Positions 44,656 to 55,389 of a stretch of 64,000 nt of DNA are shown here, piece after piece. Made by a program: the position numbers and the translations under genes. Position 1 is the first letter of the stretch. Every line of letters begins with the position of its first letter. Source of the stretch: Mesorhizobium sp. (GTDB lineage Bacteria > Pseudomonadota > Alphaproteobacteria > Rhizobiales > Rhizobiaceae). The stretch is from contig SAKE01000013.1 in NCBI GenBank assembly GCA_004017275.1, positions 109,197-173,196 on the forward strand, given 5' to 3'. The notes under the pieces are model-generated. The model was not told the origin of the DNA. It did not search any database and saw only the letters and a list, made by a program, of their open reading frames with translations.

Positions 44656-46077
44656 TCAGGTGATCTGCCGGAGCAGGCCGAAAAGCCGCTCGAACGTCTT
44701 GCCGTAGGGCGGACGCAACATAGCTCCCGCGCTCAGCCGGGACTGCAGGAAAACCGGCTTCTCCTTGCTGAAGGTGCGGAAACCCCATTCGCCGTGATAG
44801 GCGCCCATGCCGCTGGCGCCGACGCCGCCGAAAGGCTGGTTCTCCTGCACCAGATGCAGCATGCAGTCGTTGATGGTGACGCCGCCGGCAACCGTCTCGT
44901 GCAGGATGCGCTGCCGGTTGCCGCTGTCGCGGCCGAACCAGTAGAGCGCCAACGGCCGATCCGCCCCGTTCACATGGGCTATCGCCTCGTCGACGGTGCC
45001 GTACTCGACGATCGGCAGCACCGGGCCAAAGATCTCTTCGTGCATCAGCCGCAGGTTTGCGCCGGCATTGCGGACCAGGGTCGGCGGCAGCTTCCGGCTG
45101 GTGGCGCCGAGTTCCTCGCCGGCCGGGTTGATTTCGGTGATGTCGGCGCCGGCATCGCGGGCCTCGACGATCATGTCGCGCAGGCGCTGGTGGTGCCGCT
45201 CGCTGATGATGGCGGTATAATCGGGGTTGTCGCGCAAGGTCGGGTAGAGCTTTGCGATCGCCATTGCGAGCTTGGCGGCGACCGTGCCCGCCTGCCCCTT
45301 CGGCACCAGCAGATAATCCGGCGCGATGCAGGTCTGCCCGGCATTCAAGAGCTTGCCGTAGGCAACGCTGGATACCGCCGCATCGAGGTCGCAGGATGCA
45401 TCGAAGATTGCCGGCGACTTACCGCCAAGTTCGAGCGTGACCGGCGTCAGGTTGGCGGCCGCCGCGATCGCGACCTGGCGGCCGACCGATGTCGAGCCGG
45501 TGAACAGCAAATGATCGAAAGGCATCGACACGAAGGCCTTTCCCATCTCCGCATCGCCAGTGATGACGCTGAGCTCATCGGCAGTGAAATGCTCGGCAAC
45601 GAGTTTGGCCAGCAGCGCCGAAAATGCCGGCGTCAGTTCGGAAGGTTTTATGAGCACGCGATTGCCCGCGGCGAGTGCCGCCGTGACCGGCGCCACGGTG
45701 AGTTGGAAAGGATAATTCCAGGGCGACACGATGCCGACGACACCGAGCGGCTGCGCGACGAGCCGGTTTCTGCCCGGCAGGAACGGCAGGGTGGTGGCAA
45801 CGCGGCGCTCCCGCATCCAGCCCCTGAGATGAGACAGCGCGTGGCGGATGCCGGCGCGCACGACAAACAGTTCCGCAAGCCGCGTCTCATGCGCGGAGCG
45901 GCCGCCAAAGTCGGCGTCGATGGCTGCGCAAATGTCGGCCTCGTGCCGCTCGGTCAGCGCCAGCAGGCGCTTCAGGCGATCCCTGCGCACGCCAAGGTCC
46001 GGGAAGGGCTGCGCCTCGAAAGCCGCACGCTGCAACCCGAATCGCTCGCCGAGAACATCCTGTCTGGTCTGCAGCAT
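44656..46077 (-). CDS. Aldehyde dehydrogenase, coniferyl-aldehyde type
   Basis: A 473-residue NAD(P)-dependent aldehyde dehydrogenase. The cofactor region VGIVSPWNYPFQL lies near 115, the catalytic Glu in TLELGGKSP near 216 and the catalytic Cys in NAGQTCIAPDYLL near 252. The general architecture, including GGVGASGMGAYHGEWGF near the end, matches the CalB-like coniferyl aldehyde dehydrogenases that oxidise lignin-type aromatic aldehydes. Substrate is inferred only. It is convergent with kdgF and divergent from recQ. Confidence 0.88.
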   Translation of the reverse strand: MLQTRQDVLGERFGLQRAAFEAQPFPDLGVRRDRLKRLLALTERHEADICAAIDADFGGRSAHETRLAELFVVRAGIRHALSHLRGWMRERRVATTLPFLPGRNRLVAQPLGVVGIVSPWNYPFQLTVAPVTAALAAGNRVLIKPSELTPAFSALLAKLVAEHFTADELSVITGDAEMGKAFVSMPFDHLLFTGSTSVGRQVAIAAAANLTPVTLELGGKSPAIFDASCDLDAAVSSVAYGKLLNAGQTCIAPDYLLVPKGQAGTVAAKLAMAIAKLYPTLRDNPDYTAIISERHHQRLRDMIVEARDAGADITEINPAGEELGATSRKLPPTLVRNAGANLRLMHEEIFGPVLPIVEYGTVDEAIAHVNGADRPLALYWFGRDSGNRQRILHETVAGGVTINDCMLHLVQENQPFGGVGASGMGAYHGEWGFRTFSKEKPVFLQSRLSAGAMLRPPYGKTFERLFGLLRQIT

Positions 46078-46295
46078 CGCGCCCTCCCTGGCTTGCCGGG
46101 CTGAGCTTACATCGTGGTGCGTGGAGGAATCCAGCGGGGGTGCAGGTGTCCTTGGGGAAGCCGCAGGCTACGACCACCTGTTCCTGTTGTGGCGTGACGA
46201 CAGCTGCGCTAAGCCAAGGTACCCATGCAGAGAGTCGTTTTGACCGGTTTCCACATCCTCTCCAGTCCACGATATTCCAGCCCGGTGTCTGCCTG

Positions 46296-48134
<1,839 letters not shown>

Positions 48135-48218
48135 TCCATCCGAGAGCCAAACTCACCCCTACGAACCTGCTAGCGATGGCTTCACCCGCTGAATCGCTGG
48201 GCCGGCCGCCGCGAGCAC

Positions 48219-48854
48219 TTAGCCATTGAATTTATCGGCGAACTGTTTGGCGATCCCGTCCGTCAGCATGTCAGCGAACTTCAACATGTGAACGTGGCCT
48301 TCGTCGTAGGACTTGATATCCGCTACCCAATCTCTCTTCAGCCGGCCAACAACCTCACCAGTTGTCAGCTCCAGATGCTTGTGCAGCATTTCCTTCAGGT
48401 CTTGTTCAGACCAGTTAGGATTGGCCTTGCTGAGAAACATGGCAATGTCGTCCGCATTGCCGGTCCATTTCTTCTGAGCGGCCGCGAGCTTGTTCTTGCT
48501 GCCCGATTTGGCCGCTTTGACCACGTCCGTTGCAATCTTGATGTGATCTTTCAACAGTATTGCCAGTTTTTGACCGGCGGCATCACCGTAGTAGGGCTTC
48601 ACCGCATCCCCTATGTCGTCTTGGTTCTGCAGAAGGCGCTTGGCAACGTCATCTGAATCCGGAAGGCCGGCGAGTGCGCTGATGATGTAGTTTCGAGTGT
48701 AGGTGATATGATCTTCCCAAAGCTTTCGCATTGCGGCTCGAAGGTCTGCCGCCGATTGCGGTTCGGCAGCGCGGGCAGACAGTAGCGGTGATAGTCCAGT
48801 GACCGCCAGGGATGTGGCCGCGACCGCGGAAAGGAGCACTAGACGCCTATTCAT
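48219..48854 (-). CDS. Secreted helical protein of unknown function
   Basis: A 211-residue protein with a clear Sec signal peptide (basic MNRR, hydrophobic core 5-25, cleavage after ARA). The mature part is mostly alpha-helical and polar, with conserved-looking segments LWEDHITYTRNYI near 46, RLLQNQDDIGDAV near 73 and KDHIKIATDVVKAA near 103. I recognise no enzyme motif. It may act as a soluble periplasmic protein. It converges with recQ and diverges from the Rossmann protein gene. Confidence 0.75.
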   Translation of the reverse strand: MNRRLVLLSAVAATSLAVTGLSPLLSARAAEPQSAADLRAAMRKLWEDHITYTRNYIISALAGLPDSDDVAKRLLQNQDDIGDAVKPYYGDAAGQKLAILLKDHIKIATDVVKAAKSGSKNKLAAAQKKWTGNADDIAMFLSKANPNWSEQDLKEMLHKHLELTTGEVVGRLKRDWVADIKSYDEGHVHMLKFADMLTDGIAKQFADKFNG

Positions 48855-49226
48855 GGCTCAACCTCCAAATGTGAAACGACAGCAACAAGCAGCGCCACAA
48901 TCGTCAGCGCCGCGCGCGAAGTCGGGCGTTTTCATCCGATCTTCGACAGACGTCGAGGGAGATATCTTTTGCTCCGAATAAACATTAGTGACCGCTAAAT
49001 GTTCCATTCCCGGCTAAAGAGAGACCAGAGCCCCAACGTCACGACACTGCTTGGGACACATCTACGAGCCACGACATCGGCCGTCCTTCGACAGATCCTC
49101 GCCGACTGGAACAAAAGGGTTCCTCTGTTGTTCTACAACCGCCCTGATGTTCGATCGGCCGGTACGCTGGCGAAGGCAATCCTCGCGACCCGCGCTCGGC
49201 AGGCATGCGAAGACAAGGGATGGCAA

Positions 49227-50186
49227 ATGGATCCCGCCGATCTCAACATGGAACGGATCGTCACTGTGTTCGGCGGAACAGGCTTTCTCGGGCGCAGAAT
49301 TGTGAAGCGGCTCCTGGAAAGGGGGTTCACGGTCCGCGCCGCATCCCGCCATCCGGCTCGCGTGGGTCCAGTCTTTTCCTCGATTGCAAGGATGCCCGAA
49401 GCAGTCGAGGCGGATATATTGAATGCGTCCTCGATCGGCTCGGCCATTGCTGGATCAGAGGCGATCGTGAATGCTGTCAGTCTTTATGTCGAGCAGGGCG
49501 TCCAGACTTTCGAACGTGTACATGTGAAGGCCGCGGCTGATCTCGCCGCCGCGTCGCGCGATGGCAAGGTCGACCAGTTCGTCCAGATTTCAGGGATCGG
49601 CTCCGATCCTCAATCGGATTCGAATTACATTAGGGCACGTGGGCGCGGAGAAATTGCTGTGCAGAGCGCATTTCCCGGCGCTTTCATTGTGCGTCCCGCC
49701 GTCATGACAGGACCTGACGACGCTTTCCTCACAACCATTGTGAGGCTGATACGCCTCCTGCCGGTCTATCCGCTGTTCGGCGATGGCGGCACACGGCTTC
49801 AACCGGTCTACGTGGAAGACGTCGCAGAAGCAGTGAGCCGGCTGATCGAAGGGCGAAGCCACAAGGGTTCGCCCGCATTCGAATTCGGTGGCCCGCGCAT
49901 CTACACCTACAAGGAACTGCTTCGGGAGATCGCCCGGCAGCTCGATACTCACATCAGGCTGATGCCGATGCCGTTTGCGGCGTGGAACGCCTTGGCTGGC
50001 GTCGCGGAACTCCTTCCGGCCGCACCCATAACGCGTAACCAGGTCGATCTTATGCGTCACGACAATGTGGCAGCAATCGACGCGCCGGGCCTGAAGGAAC
50101 TCGACATCGAGCCGTGGGACATCAACGAGGTGATGCGCTTGATCGAACAGCGCCGTGACGCAGGCTCGCGCACATCTCCCGCTTAG
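49227..50186 (+). CDS. NAD(P)-binding protein, complex I NDUFA9-like
   Basis: A 319-residue atypical short-chain dehydrogenase. The nucleotide loop VFGGTGFLGRRIVKRLLERGF lies near residue 12, followed by FVQISGIGSD and YIRARGRGEIAVQSAF near 130-150, where the YxxxK is modified to a non-canonical form. The LQPVYVEDVAEAV block near 195 is typical of the NDUFA9/YfcH-like group. Whether it works with complex I or as a free oxidoreductase is not known. I chose the ATG at 49227 (AAGGGA seven bases before); 49248 is the alternative, and the long upstream extension has no coding character. Confidence 0.8.
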   Translation: MDPADLNMERIVTVFGGTGFLGRRIVKRLLERGFTVRAASRHPARVGPVFSSIARMPEAVEADILNASSIGSAIAGSEAIVNAVSLYVEQGVQTFERVHVKAAADLAAASRDGKVDQFVQISGIGSDPQSDSNYIRARGRGEIAVQSAFPGAFIVRPAVMTGPDDAFLTTIVRLIRLLPVYPLFGDGGTRLQPVYVEDVAEAVSRLIEGRSHKGSPAFEFGGPRIYTYKELLREIARQLDTHIRLMPMPFAAWNALAGVAELLPAAPITRNQVDLMRHDNVAAIDAPGLKELDIEPWDINEVMRLIEQRRDAGSRTSPA

Positions 50187-50268
50187 GAAGCCCCTATGAT
50201 CCTGGCGGGAACCTATCGCCGCGCGACAAGTTGGTCGAGCTGAAGCCAATGAAAGAAGGAAAAGAACT

Positions 50269-50505
50269 ATGGCCAGATGCGATCAATGCGGGAATGACTA
50301 CGACAAGGCTTTCAAAGTGACGATAGCAGAGGAAATCTACACGTTCGACAGCTTCGAATGCGCGATTCAGAAACTTGCTCCGACGTGTCCACATTGCACA
50401 TGTCGGATCATCGGACATGGCGTCGAACAAGATGACATCATCTACTGCTGCGCACATTGCGCTTCGGAGGAGGGTGCGAGCGCGCTGACCGATCGCGCAC
50501 CTTGA
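50269..50505 (+). CDS. Small cysteine-rich zinc-ribbon / metallothionein-like protein
   Basis: A 78-residue protein with eight or more Cys arranged as CDQC near residue 4, FECAI near 30, CPHCTC near 40, and CCAHC near 60, plus a His in IIGHG. This pattern matches a small prokaryotic metallothionein-like zinc-binding family. It may store metal or bind nucleic acid. AAGGAAAAG precedes the ATG. It is the last core-like gene before the gene-poor boundary. Confidence 0.75.
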   Translation: MARCDQCGNDYDKAFKVTIAEEIYTFDSFECAIQKLAPTCPHCTCRIIGHGVEQDDIIYCCAHCASEEGASALTDRAP

Positions 50506-51173
50506 TGATACTCTGTGCAGAAAGCAATCACACTCAGCTTTGCAATCGCGCCTAGCATGACCCCAGTCAATTCTCGTCAGCTGTTCGATCTGAAATCCAG
50601 CAGATCGATTCTTGTTGAAAGTGTTCTCTCTGAGCTGTTGCGATGGCGGCGGTAGTTATACTTGTGCTTGCGAAATTTTACCCAGTAGGTCCCCTCAGAG
50701 CGGGATCAGGTGCTTGCGCAGAATGTGGGTTCGAGTCCGAGACCCCTGGCGGAGAGGGAGGGATTCGGTTTCACGCCTATCCTGCTGAAAATGCTAATCT
50801 TTTCGCGCTTTTTGTTACGCAGTTTGTTACACTGCTACAACTGCGATTTACAATCGCTCTTTTGAGCTCGCCTGCCCAATCCATCTTATCTGTCGAAACC
50901 GACGCAATGGCGCGGCGGTGGATTGGGTCACTCTGTCATAGTATCCGCGCTTCATTAAGTTGACGATGCCGTTTAGACTCGGAGCTGATCCTTTCCGGTC
51001 GATCACCAGGATTTGGCGCGCGACCCGGCACCGGCGGTTCGTCTTTGTACGTTTGTGTCATCCAGGCCGGATCAACTCGGCCATCAGGCTTCTCACGACT
51101 TATGCATGCGTTTCCCACTTTTATTAGCATTCGGTGCGAACCCGCACCCTGCACCAAACCTGCGACGCCTAAG
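50506..51173. other. Gene-free boundary region with tRNA-like and inverted sequences
   Basis: No frame in these 668 bases has convincing coding character. The stretch is more AT-rich than its left flank and contains the tRNA-Ser-like fragment at 50747-50767, a T-arm-like GGTTCGAGTCC at 50728-50738 on the plus strand, and an inverted repeat CCCAATCCA / TGGATTGGG around 50875-50929. Core-like genes lie to the left and decayed or accessory genes to the right. Confidence 0.55.
50747..50767 (-). other. Candidate att site: 3' end of a tRNA-Ser gene
   Basis: Read on the minus strand this ends GAATCCCTCCCTCTCCGCCA, the T-arm 3' side and acceptor stem with CCA of a serine tRNA as I remember it from alphaproteobacteria. 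No tRNA body is attached. Such a fragment is the usual footprint of an element integrated into a tRNA gene. Confidence 0.5.
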
Positions 51174-51690
51174 CTATCGTCCTCGACTTGAGCGTTCCCT
51201 GCTTCTCGTGGAAGACGCTAAATTCGCTCGTGCGTTATTGCCGGCCAGCAAAGGCTGCGGGTCGGCGGTGAGGGTGTCGAGGAGCGGCGGCCGTTCCCTT
51301 TCACTCAATAGTGCCGCCGGCGCCTGGATGGTTTCCACGACGCCGCCCCCGCAATCGTAGCCGTTGTGATGATCATCGTGCATGCGCTGAGCTGTTGGGG
51401 ACATGCTGATGGCGGTGCCGGAAGCACCGGAGACATGTGATATCTCGGCAGCGGGCAGAGCGGCTTCTCTGTCGCTGCACAGGAAAGCGTAGAGTTCCTT
51501 CACGCAAATGCGGGCGTCCTTCTTGTCTTTTTGAAAGGGCGGGACGAGGGGCAACCTGATATCGGCCTTTTGGTAGAACGGACTGCGCTCTTCGTACAGC
51601 TGGTCAACCTTCTGCTCGATGTCGGCGCCTTGCAGCAGCGGCCGGCTGGTGTCCCTCTCGAGGCGCCTGCGGAGCTCTTTCAGCTCGGGT
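51174..51690 (-). pseudogene. C-terminal part of a frameshifted shikimate-kinase-like effector
   Basis: From about 51690 downward the minus strand continues the shikimate-kinase fold in a different frame from the upstream part: ELKELRRRLERDTSRPLLQ, then QLYEERSPFYQKADIRLP, which are the lid and C-terminal blocks of shikimate kinases. About 110 further residues without recognisable domain follow to the stop at 51174. The break lies at GACACCCGAGCTGAAAG. Either this is a true frameshift or a sequencing error; together with the second break near 52565 it points to a decayed gene. Confidence 0.7.
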
Positions 51691-52620
51691 GTCGAGCCAG
51701 ATCGACCTCGCCTTATTAAGAATCAGGGCTTGATTGGACTCCTTGCCAAAGCAGCCGCCGCCGGTTGCGATGACGATGGGGCCTCTCTCCAGCTGCTTGG
51801 CGAGCTCTTTGGTCTCCAGGTCCCTGAAGTGCGCCTCGCCACGGCCAGGGTCGGCGAACATCTCCATCAGATTGCCGTGATCGGCGACGATATGCTTATC
51901 GATGTCGACAAACTCCACCCCCAACTCCTTGGCAAGCTGGGCGCCGATGGTCGACTTGCCGCTCGCCGGCATGCCGACGAGCACGACCGGCCGCGTACCG
52001 AGGGCCGCGAGGATCTCGCCGGCTTGCGGCGAGCGAGCGACCGCAATCTGTTGTCTTGCGACGATGGGCGACCTGGAGGTCCCTGCCGCCCTCGACCTGC
52101 TTTCTCCTGACGAGTCCCAGTGTAATATCTCCCAGGCACCACGGGGAATGGGGACTAGCTGTGAGCTCTGCGCGCGGTGCGCGAGCTCGGCCCGATAACT
52201 GGCCGGCGTAGGGAACTCGACCTCGAAGCGATAGTTCTGCGCGGTTCTGAACGCCGTGTGAACGCCGCGTAACCGCGGCCTGTCCATCCTGATGACCCAG
52301 TTGGTGGTCTCGACCTCGCTGCAGTCCCGCTCCTCGAAGGCCAGTGCCGCCTTCCTGAAGGCGCGCGTAAAAGCCTCGTCCGGGATCTCGAAGACATGGC
52401 GCACGGCATTGGTGACCAGTTGGGCCTCCGGCGCCGTGCTCACGCTCTGGCCGGTCAACTCGTCGGCTATCCAGACCTGCCCGCCCGACCGTTGGTCAAG
52501 ATGCGGCACCTTCACCTCGATGCCGTCCTGCCGCAAAAGCTCGGCAACCGCATGCACAATTTTTGGTAATCGCGCTTTCTTGCGCTTCGGCGGGGGCGGC
52601 TTCGAGCCTGGCCCGCTCAA
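51604..52620 (-). pseudogene. Shikimate-kinase-like domain of a large broken effector gene
   Basis: This frame carries a P-loop VLVGMPASGKSTIGAQLAKELGVEFVDIDKHI near residue 215 and VIATGGGCFG near 290, both hallmarks of shikimate kinases. Before it lies a segment (RGVHTAF near 120, then FEVEFPTPASY and ELAHRA) that faintly recalls RelA/SpoT-like synthetase folds. Its first 17 residues overlap the upstream frame and are probably not native; the real continuation joins at 52565. Type III effectors of the SKWP group (Mlr6361, RipS, XopAD) are reported to end in a shikimate-kinase-like domain, from memory. Confidence 0.75.
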
Positions 52621-54967
52621 GGGCCTGTTCGCTGCTCAGCGTTATCGTGCTGGCGCGGTCGTCTTCGGCCGAGATTGCTAAGGCGCTGAGCAGAATGCGC
52701 TTTTCGACGGCGAGTCTGATCGAGGCCTCCATGACCGATGCCGCCAGCGTGGGGTTGTCCTTCAGATCCGCCAGGCTGCCATCGACGTCGAACCGGCCCT
52801 GGTGGAGCTTTGCCGCCTGCGCCTTGACATATGGCGCCGACTTGAAGCCCGGCCTCTGCTCCAAGAGCCGCTGCAATTCGGTGGTTTTTTGCATGAACAC
52901 CCGCGCACCGGTATCGGACTTGTAGGCGTCAGTGCCGACCTTGATGCCGACGCTCAACAGATTGATGGCGCTTTCATGCAGCTTGACTTCCGACTGCTCA
53001 TGAGCCGGCTCGCTATTGAGCTGCAGGTTCCAGTCCTGGAGCTCGGCCACTAACAACGCGGCCAGTTCGCAGGCCACCGGATGCCTGGCGGCCTTGCTGT
53101 CTTCCCTCGCCCTGGCGATGAGCTCATGGAGGGCCTGGCCATCCGGCCGATCTTCCTGCAACAGTGCGCGGATGTCGGCCTTGAGCTCATTATGAATGCC
53201 CTCGTAGGTGCCGAAGATGGCACGCTCGGCAAACCAGCGTTGCGCCTCCAGCGGCTGCGCCAGCACGTTGCGCTGCAGGCAGCTGTAGGTCTCCAGCACC
53301 AGCCCGGTGGCCGACAGGATCTGCTTGGACCGGGTGAACTGGTAGCCGCTTTTCTCAATGGCCGGCGTGTGCGACTTCGGCGGCTTCATCGAGGCGATGC
53401 CGCGCGCCTGCAGCTGCGCGTCGAACTGGCGCACATGCTCGTAAAGGCGAGGCTGGTCGCCAATGATGACGACGGTGTCGCCATCAAAATCGCCGTCGAG
53501 CATTTTTTGTTCGACGCTTGGAACCGCAACCAAAGAGCCGGGCGCGAACACCTCCGTCGCCTGCAGGATGCCGACGCACTCGAGCGCGGTGTCGGCCTTG
53601 ACCCGGTCCTTTTCCTCCAGCCAGTACGAATGGCACTTTACGTCCTCGGCAGACATCACGACCCCGCGCTCGGCGAAGTCCGCCGGCCACATTTCGTCGG
53701 GCACAACGATCAAGATGCCTTTGGCAAAGAAGGTCGGATCGTCGGCGGCAAGCCCAGCCCCCGACCTGTGCGCGAAGTTGAAGCTATATTGGAAGGCCAC
53801 GCACCGATCCAGGAACGCCGCGGTCCGGTCGCCATCGCGCGCCGACCTGACCCGGTCGGCGGCGAACGGGCGCAGGTTGGGCTTGTCATAGGGGGAGCGT
53901 CCGACAAGCACGCCAGCGTCACGGGTCAAGGTCTTGCTCTTGCCCGTCGGCACATGCAGGCATTCGTCGCTGGACGGCACGGCGATAGCGCTCGAACCCT
54001 CGATATGCCCGCCCGTGACCGTCCGGAACAGCTCCTCGGCGGTGAGGCTTTGATGGGTTTCGAGCCAAGCCTGAGCCTTCTCGCGGGTCTCCTGTGCTAC
54101 CTCGACGCTACGCGGATAATGTTGCAGCGCCGAGGGCGGTACCGCCGATTGCCTTTTATCGGCATAGGCAGGCATCCGCTCGGGAGCGTCGTGGCGAGCC
54201 CGGGCAATGGACGGCATGCGCTCGGCCAGTGAGGCCCTAATGAAGCCGCAGCCGTCATGCGGCCGCAAGGCGATCTCGCCGTCTCGCCCCTCGAACCGGA
54301 AGGGATGCACTGCGCCTGCGGGATGGTCGGGCAGAAGGGACAGCTTGAAGCACCCTTCCAGCGCATAATCATGGGGGCCAATGTCGGGGATGCCCGGCGG
54401 CGCGGCAAATCCGCGGCGCTGGGTATAGTAATAGGCTTCCTTGAACGGCGCCCAGGCCCGCGACAGCTGCTCAAAGGCCGTACCCGGAGCCGTCTCGGCA
54501 TAGGGGATCGCCAAAAGCTTGCCGCTTGGGGCCTCTGCGGCCGTGAAAGGCAGGTGAGAGGCAAGCTGGTTCAGGCTCTTTTGCGGCGGCTTCAGTTTGC
54601 TGCCGCCGAACAGGTCCATGCGGTAGGGCACGCCCTCCACGGTGAACGTGCGTGTCAGCATGGCTCCAGTCGGAGTTCCCTTTAGCTGCACCGCCACCAC
54701 CTTCACCGCGCCCGAGGTCAAGCGGTGGAAAATGGAATAGCGCAACTCGGCTTCGCTGGCCAGCGGCCGGCCTTGCATGTCGACCACCGGCAGCCGCATC
54801 AGTCCGGCATCGCCTTGCGGCGGTCTCGGCTCGTGGTCCATGGCCTGAAGGACCCGATGGACATCGAAGCTGGAGGCTGCATGCTGGGCCTGGATCATCG
54901 ATGCGTTCTGCGCCATGAAGGTGTCGAGCGCTTCGAGCGGCTCCTTCGCCTCGATCTCGGCGATCAC
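52496..54967 (-). pseudogene. Large effector-like protein fragment with RNA-polymerase-like DFDGD motif
   Basis: An 823-residue frame from a GTG. At about residues 491-497 it reads DGDFDGD (53477-53497), inside VPSVEQKMLDGDFDGDTVVI; the DFDGD core is the catalytic metal-binding signature of two-barrel RNA polymerases and QDE-1-type RNA-dependent polymerases. About 75 residues earlier a GILIVVPDEMWP...GVVMSAEDV segment looks like a beta-barrel strand set. It ends by frameshift at an A5 run near 52565; removing one A fuses it to the shikimate-kinase-like frame. Upstream the frame stays open to a TAG at 55163 without a proper start, and another frame break lies near 54970, so the 5' end is lost. 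No signal peptide is seen. Confidence 0.7.
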
Positions 54968-55389
54968 GCTCGAGTTCGCGCACCGCCTCGGCGCGCGCCG
55001 CGGCGCTCCTTCCTCGGCTGATGAACACTGCCGATCATAGATTCGACTGCCAGCCTCAAAGCCCCATCGTCGTGCATAATATGGGCTGGCCTCGCTACAT
55101 TCGAAGGGGATCGAAGGCCGATCCCACGGTGCGGTGAAAGAAGCTGCAAGCGGCTTCCAAGACTAGGTGCGAGCACCTCGATCTCATTGTAGGCCCGTCA
55201 TCGGATCATATGGAAATCGGTGAGCTTCATCCGCCGGCCTTTTACAACGTGGTTTGGTCGATCCTCTAGGGGATTACGCAGTCTTAAGCCAGCATTAATA
55301 CCTTAGACGCGACACTAGGAATACTTTTACTATTCGCTAAAGCTCGATGCTATTTGACGAGGACTGGTCTTGCGTTTGCAGTTTTCTAG

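Noticed and set aside
50643..50963. 106-codon frame in the boundary region
   Set aside because: It runs across the tRNA-like fragment and has no family resemblance or ribosome-binding site.
53081..54232. 383-codon plus-strand frame opposite the polymerase-like relic
   Set aside because: It has no domain match; the minus strand carries the DFDGD motif and continues coherently into the kinase-like part.
55320..55375. Possible tts box (GTCA...GAGCT on the minus strand) before the effector relic
   Set aside because: Only about half of the consensus positions agree, and the relic has no native start next to it.
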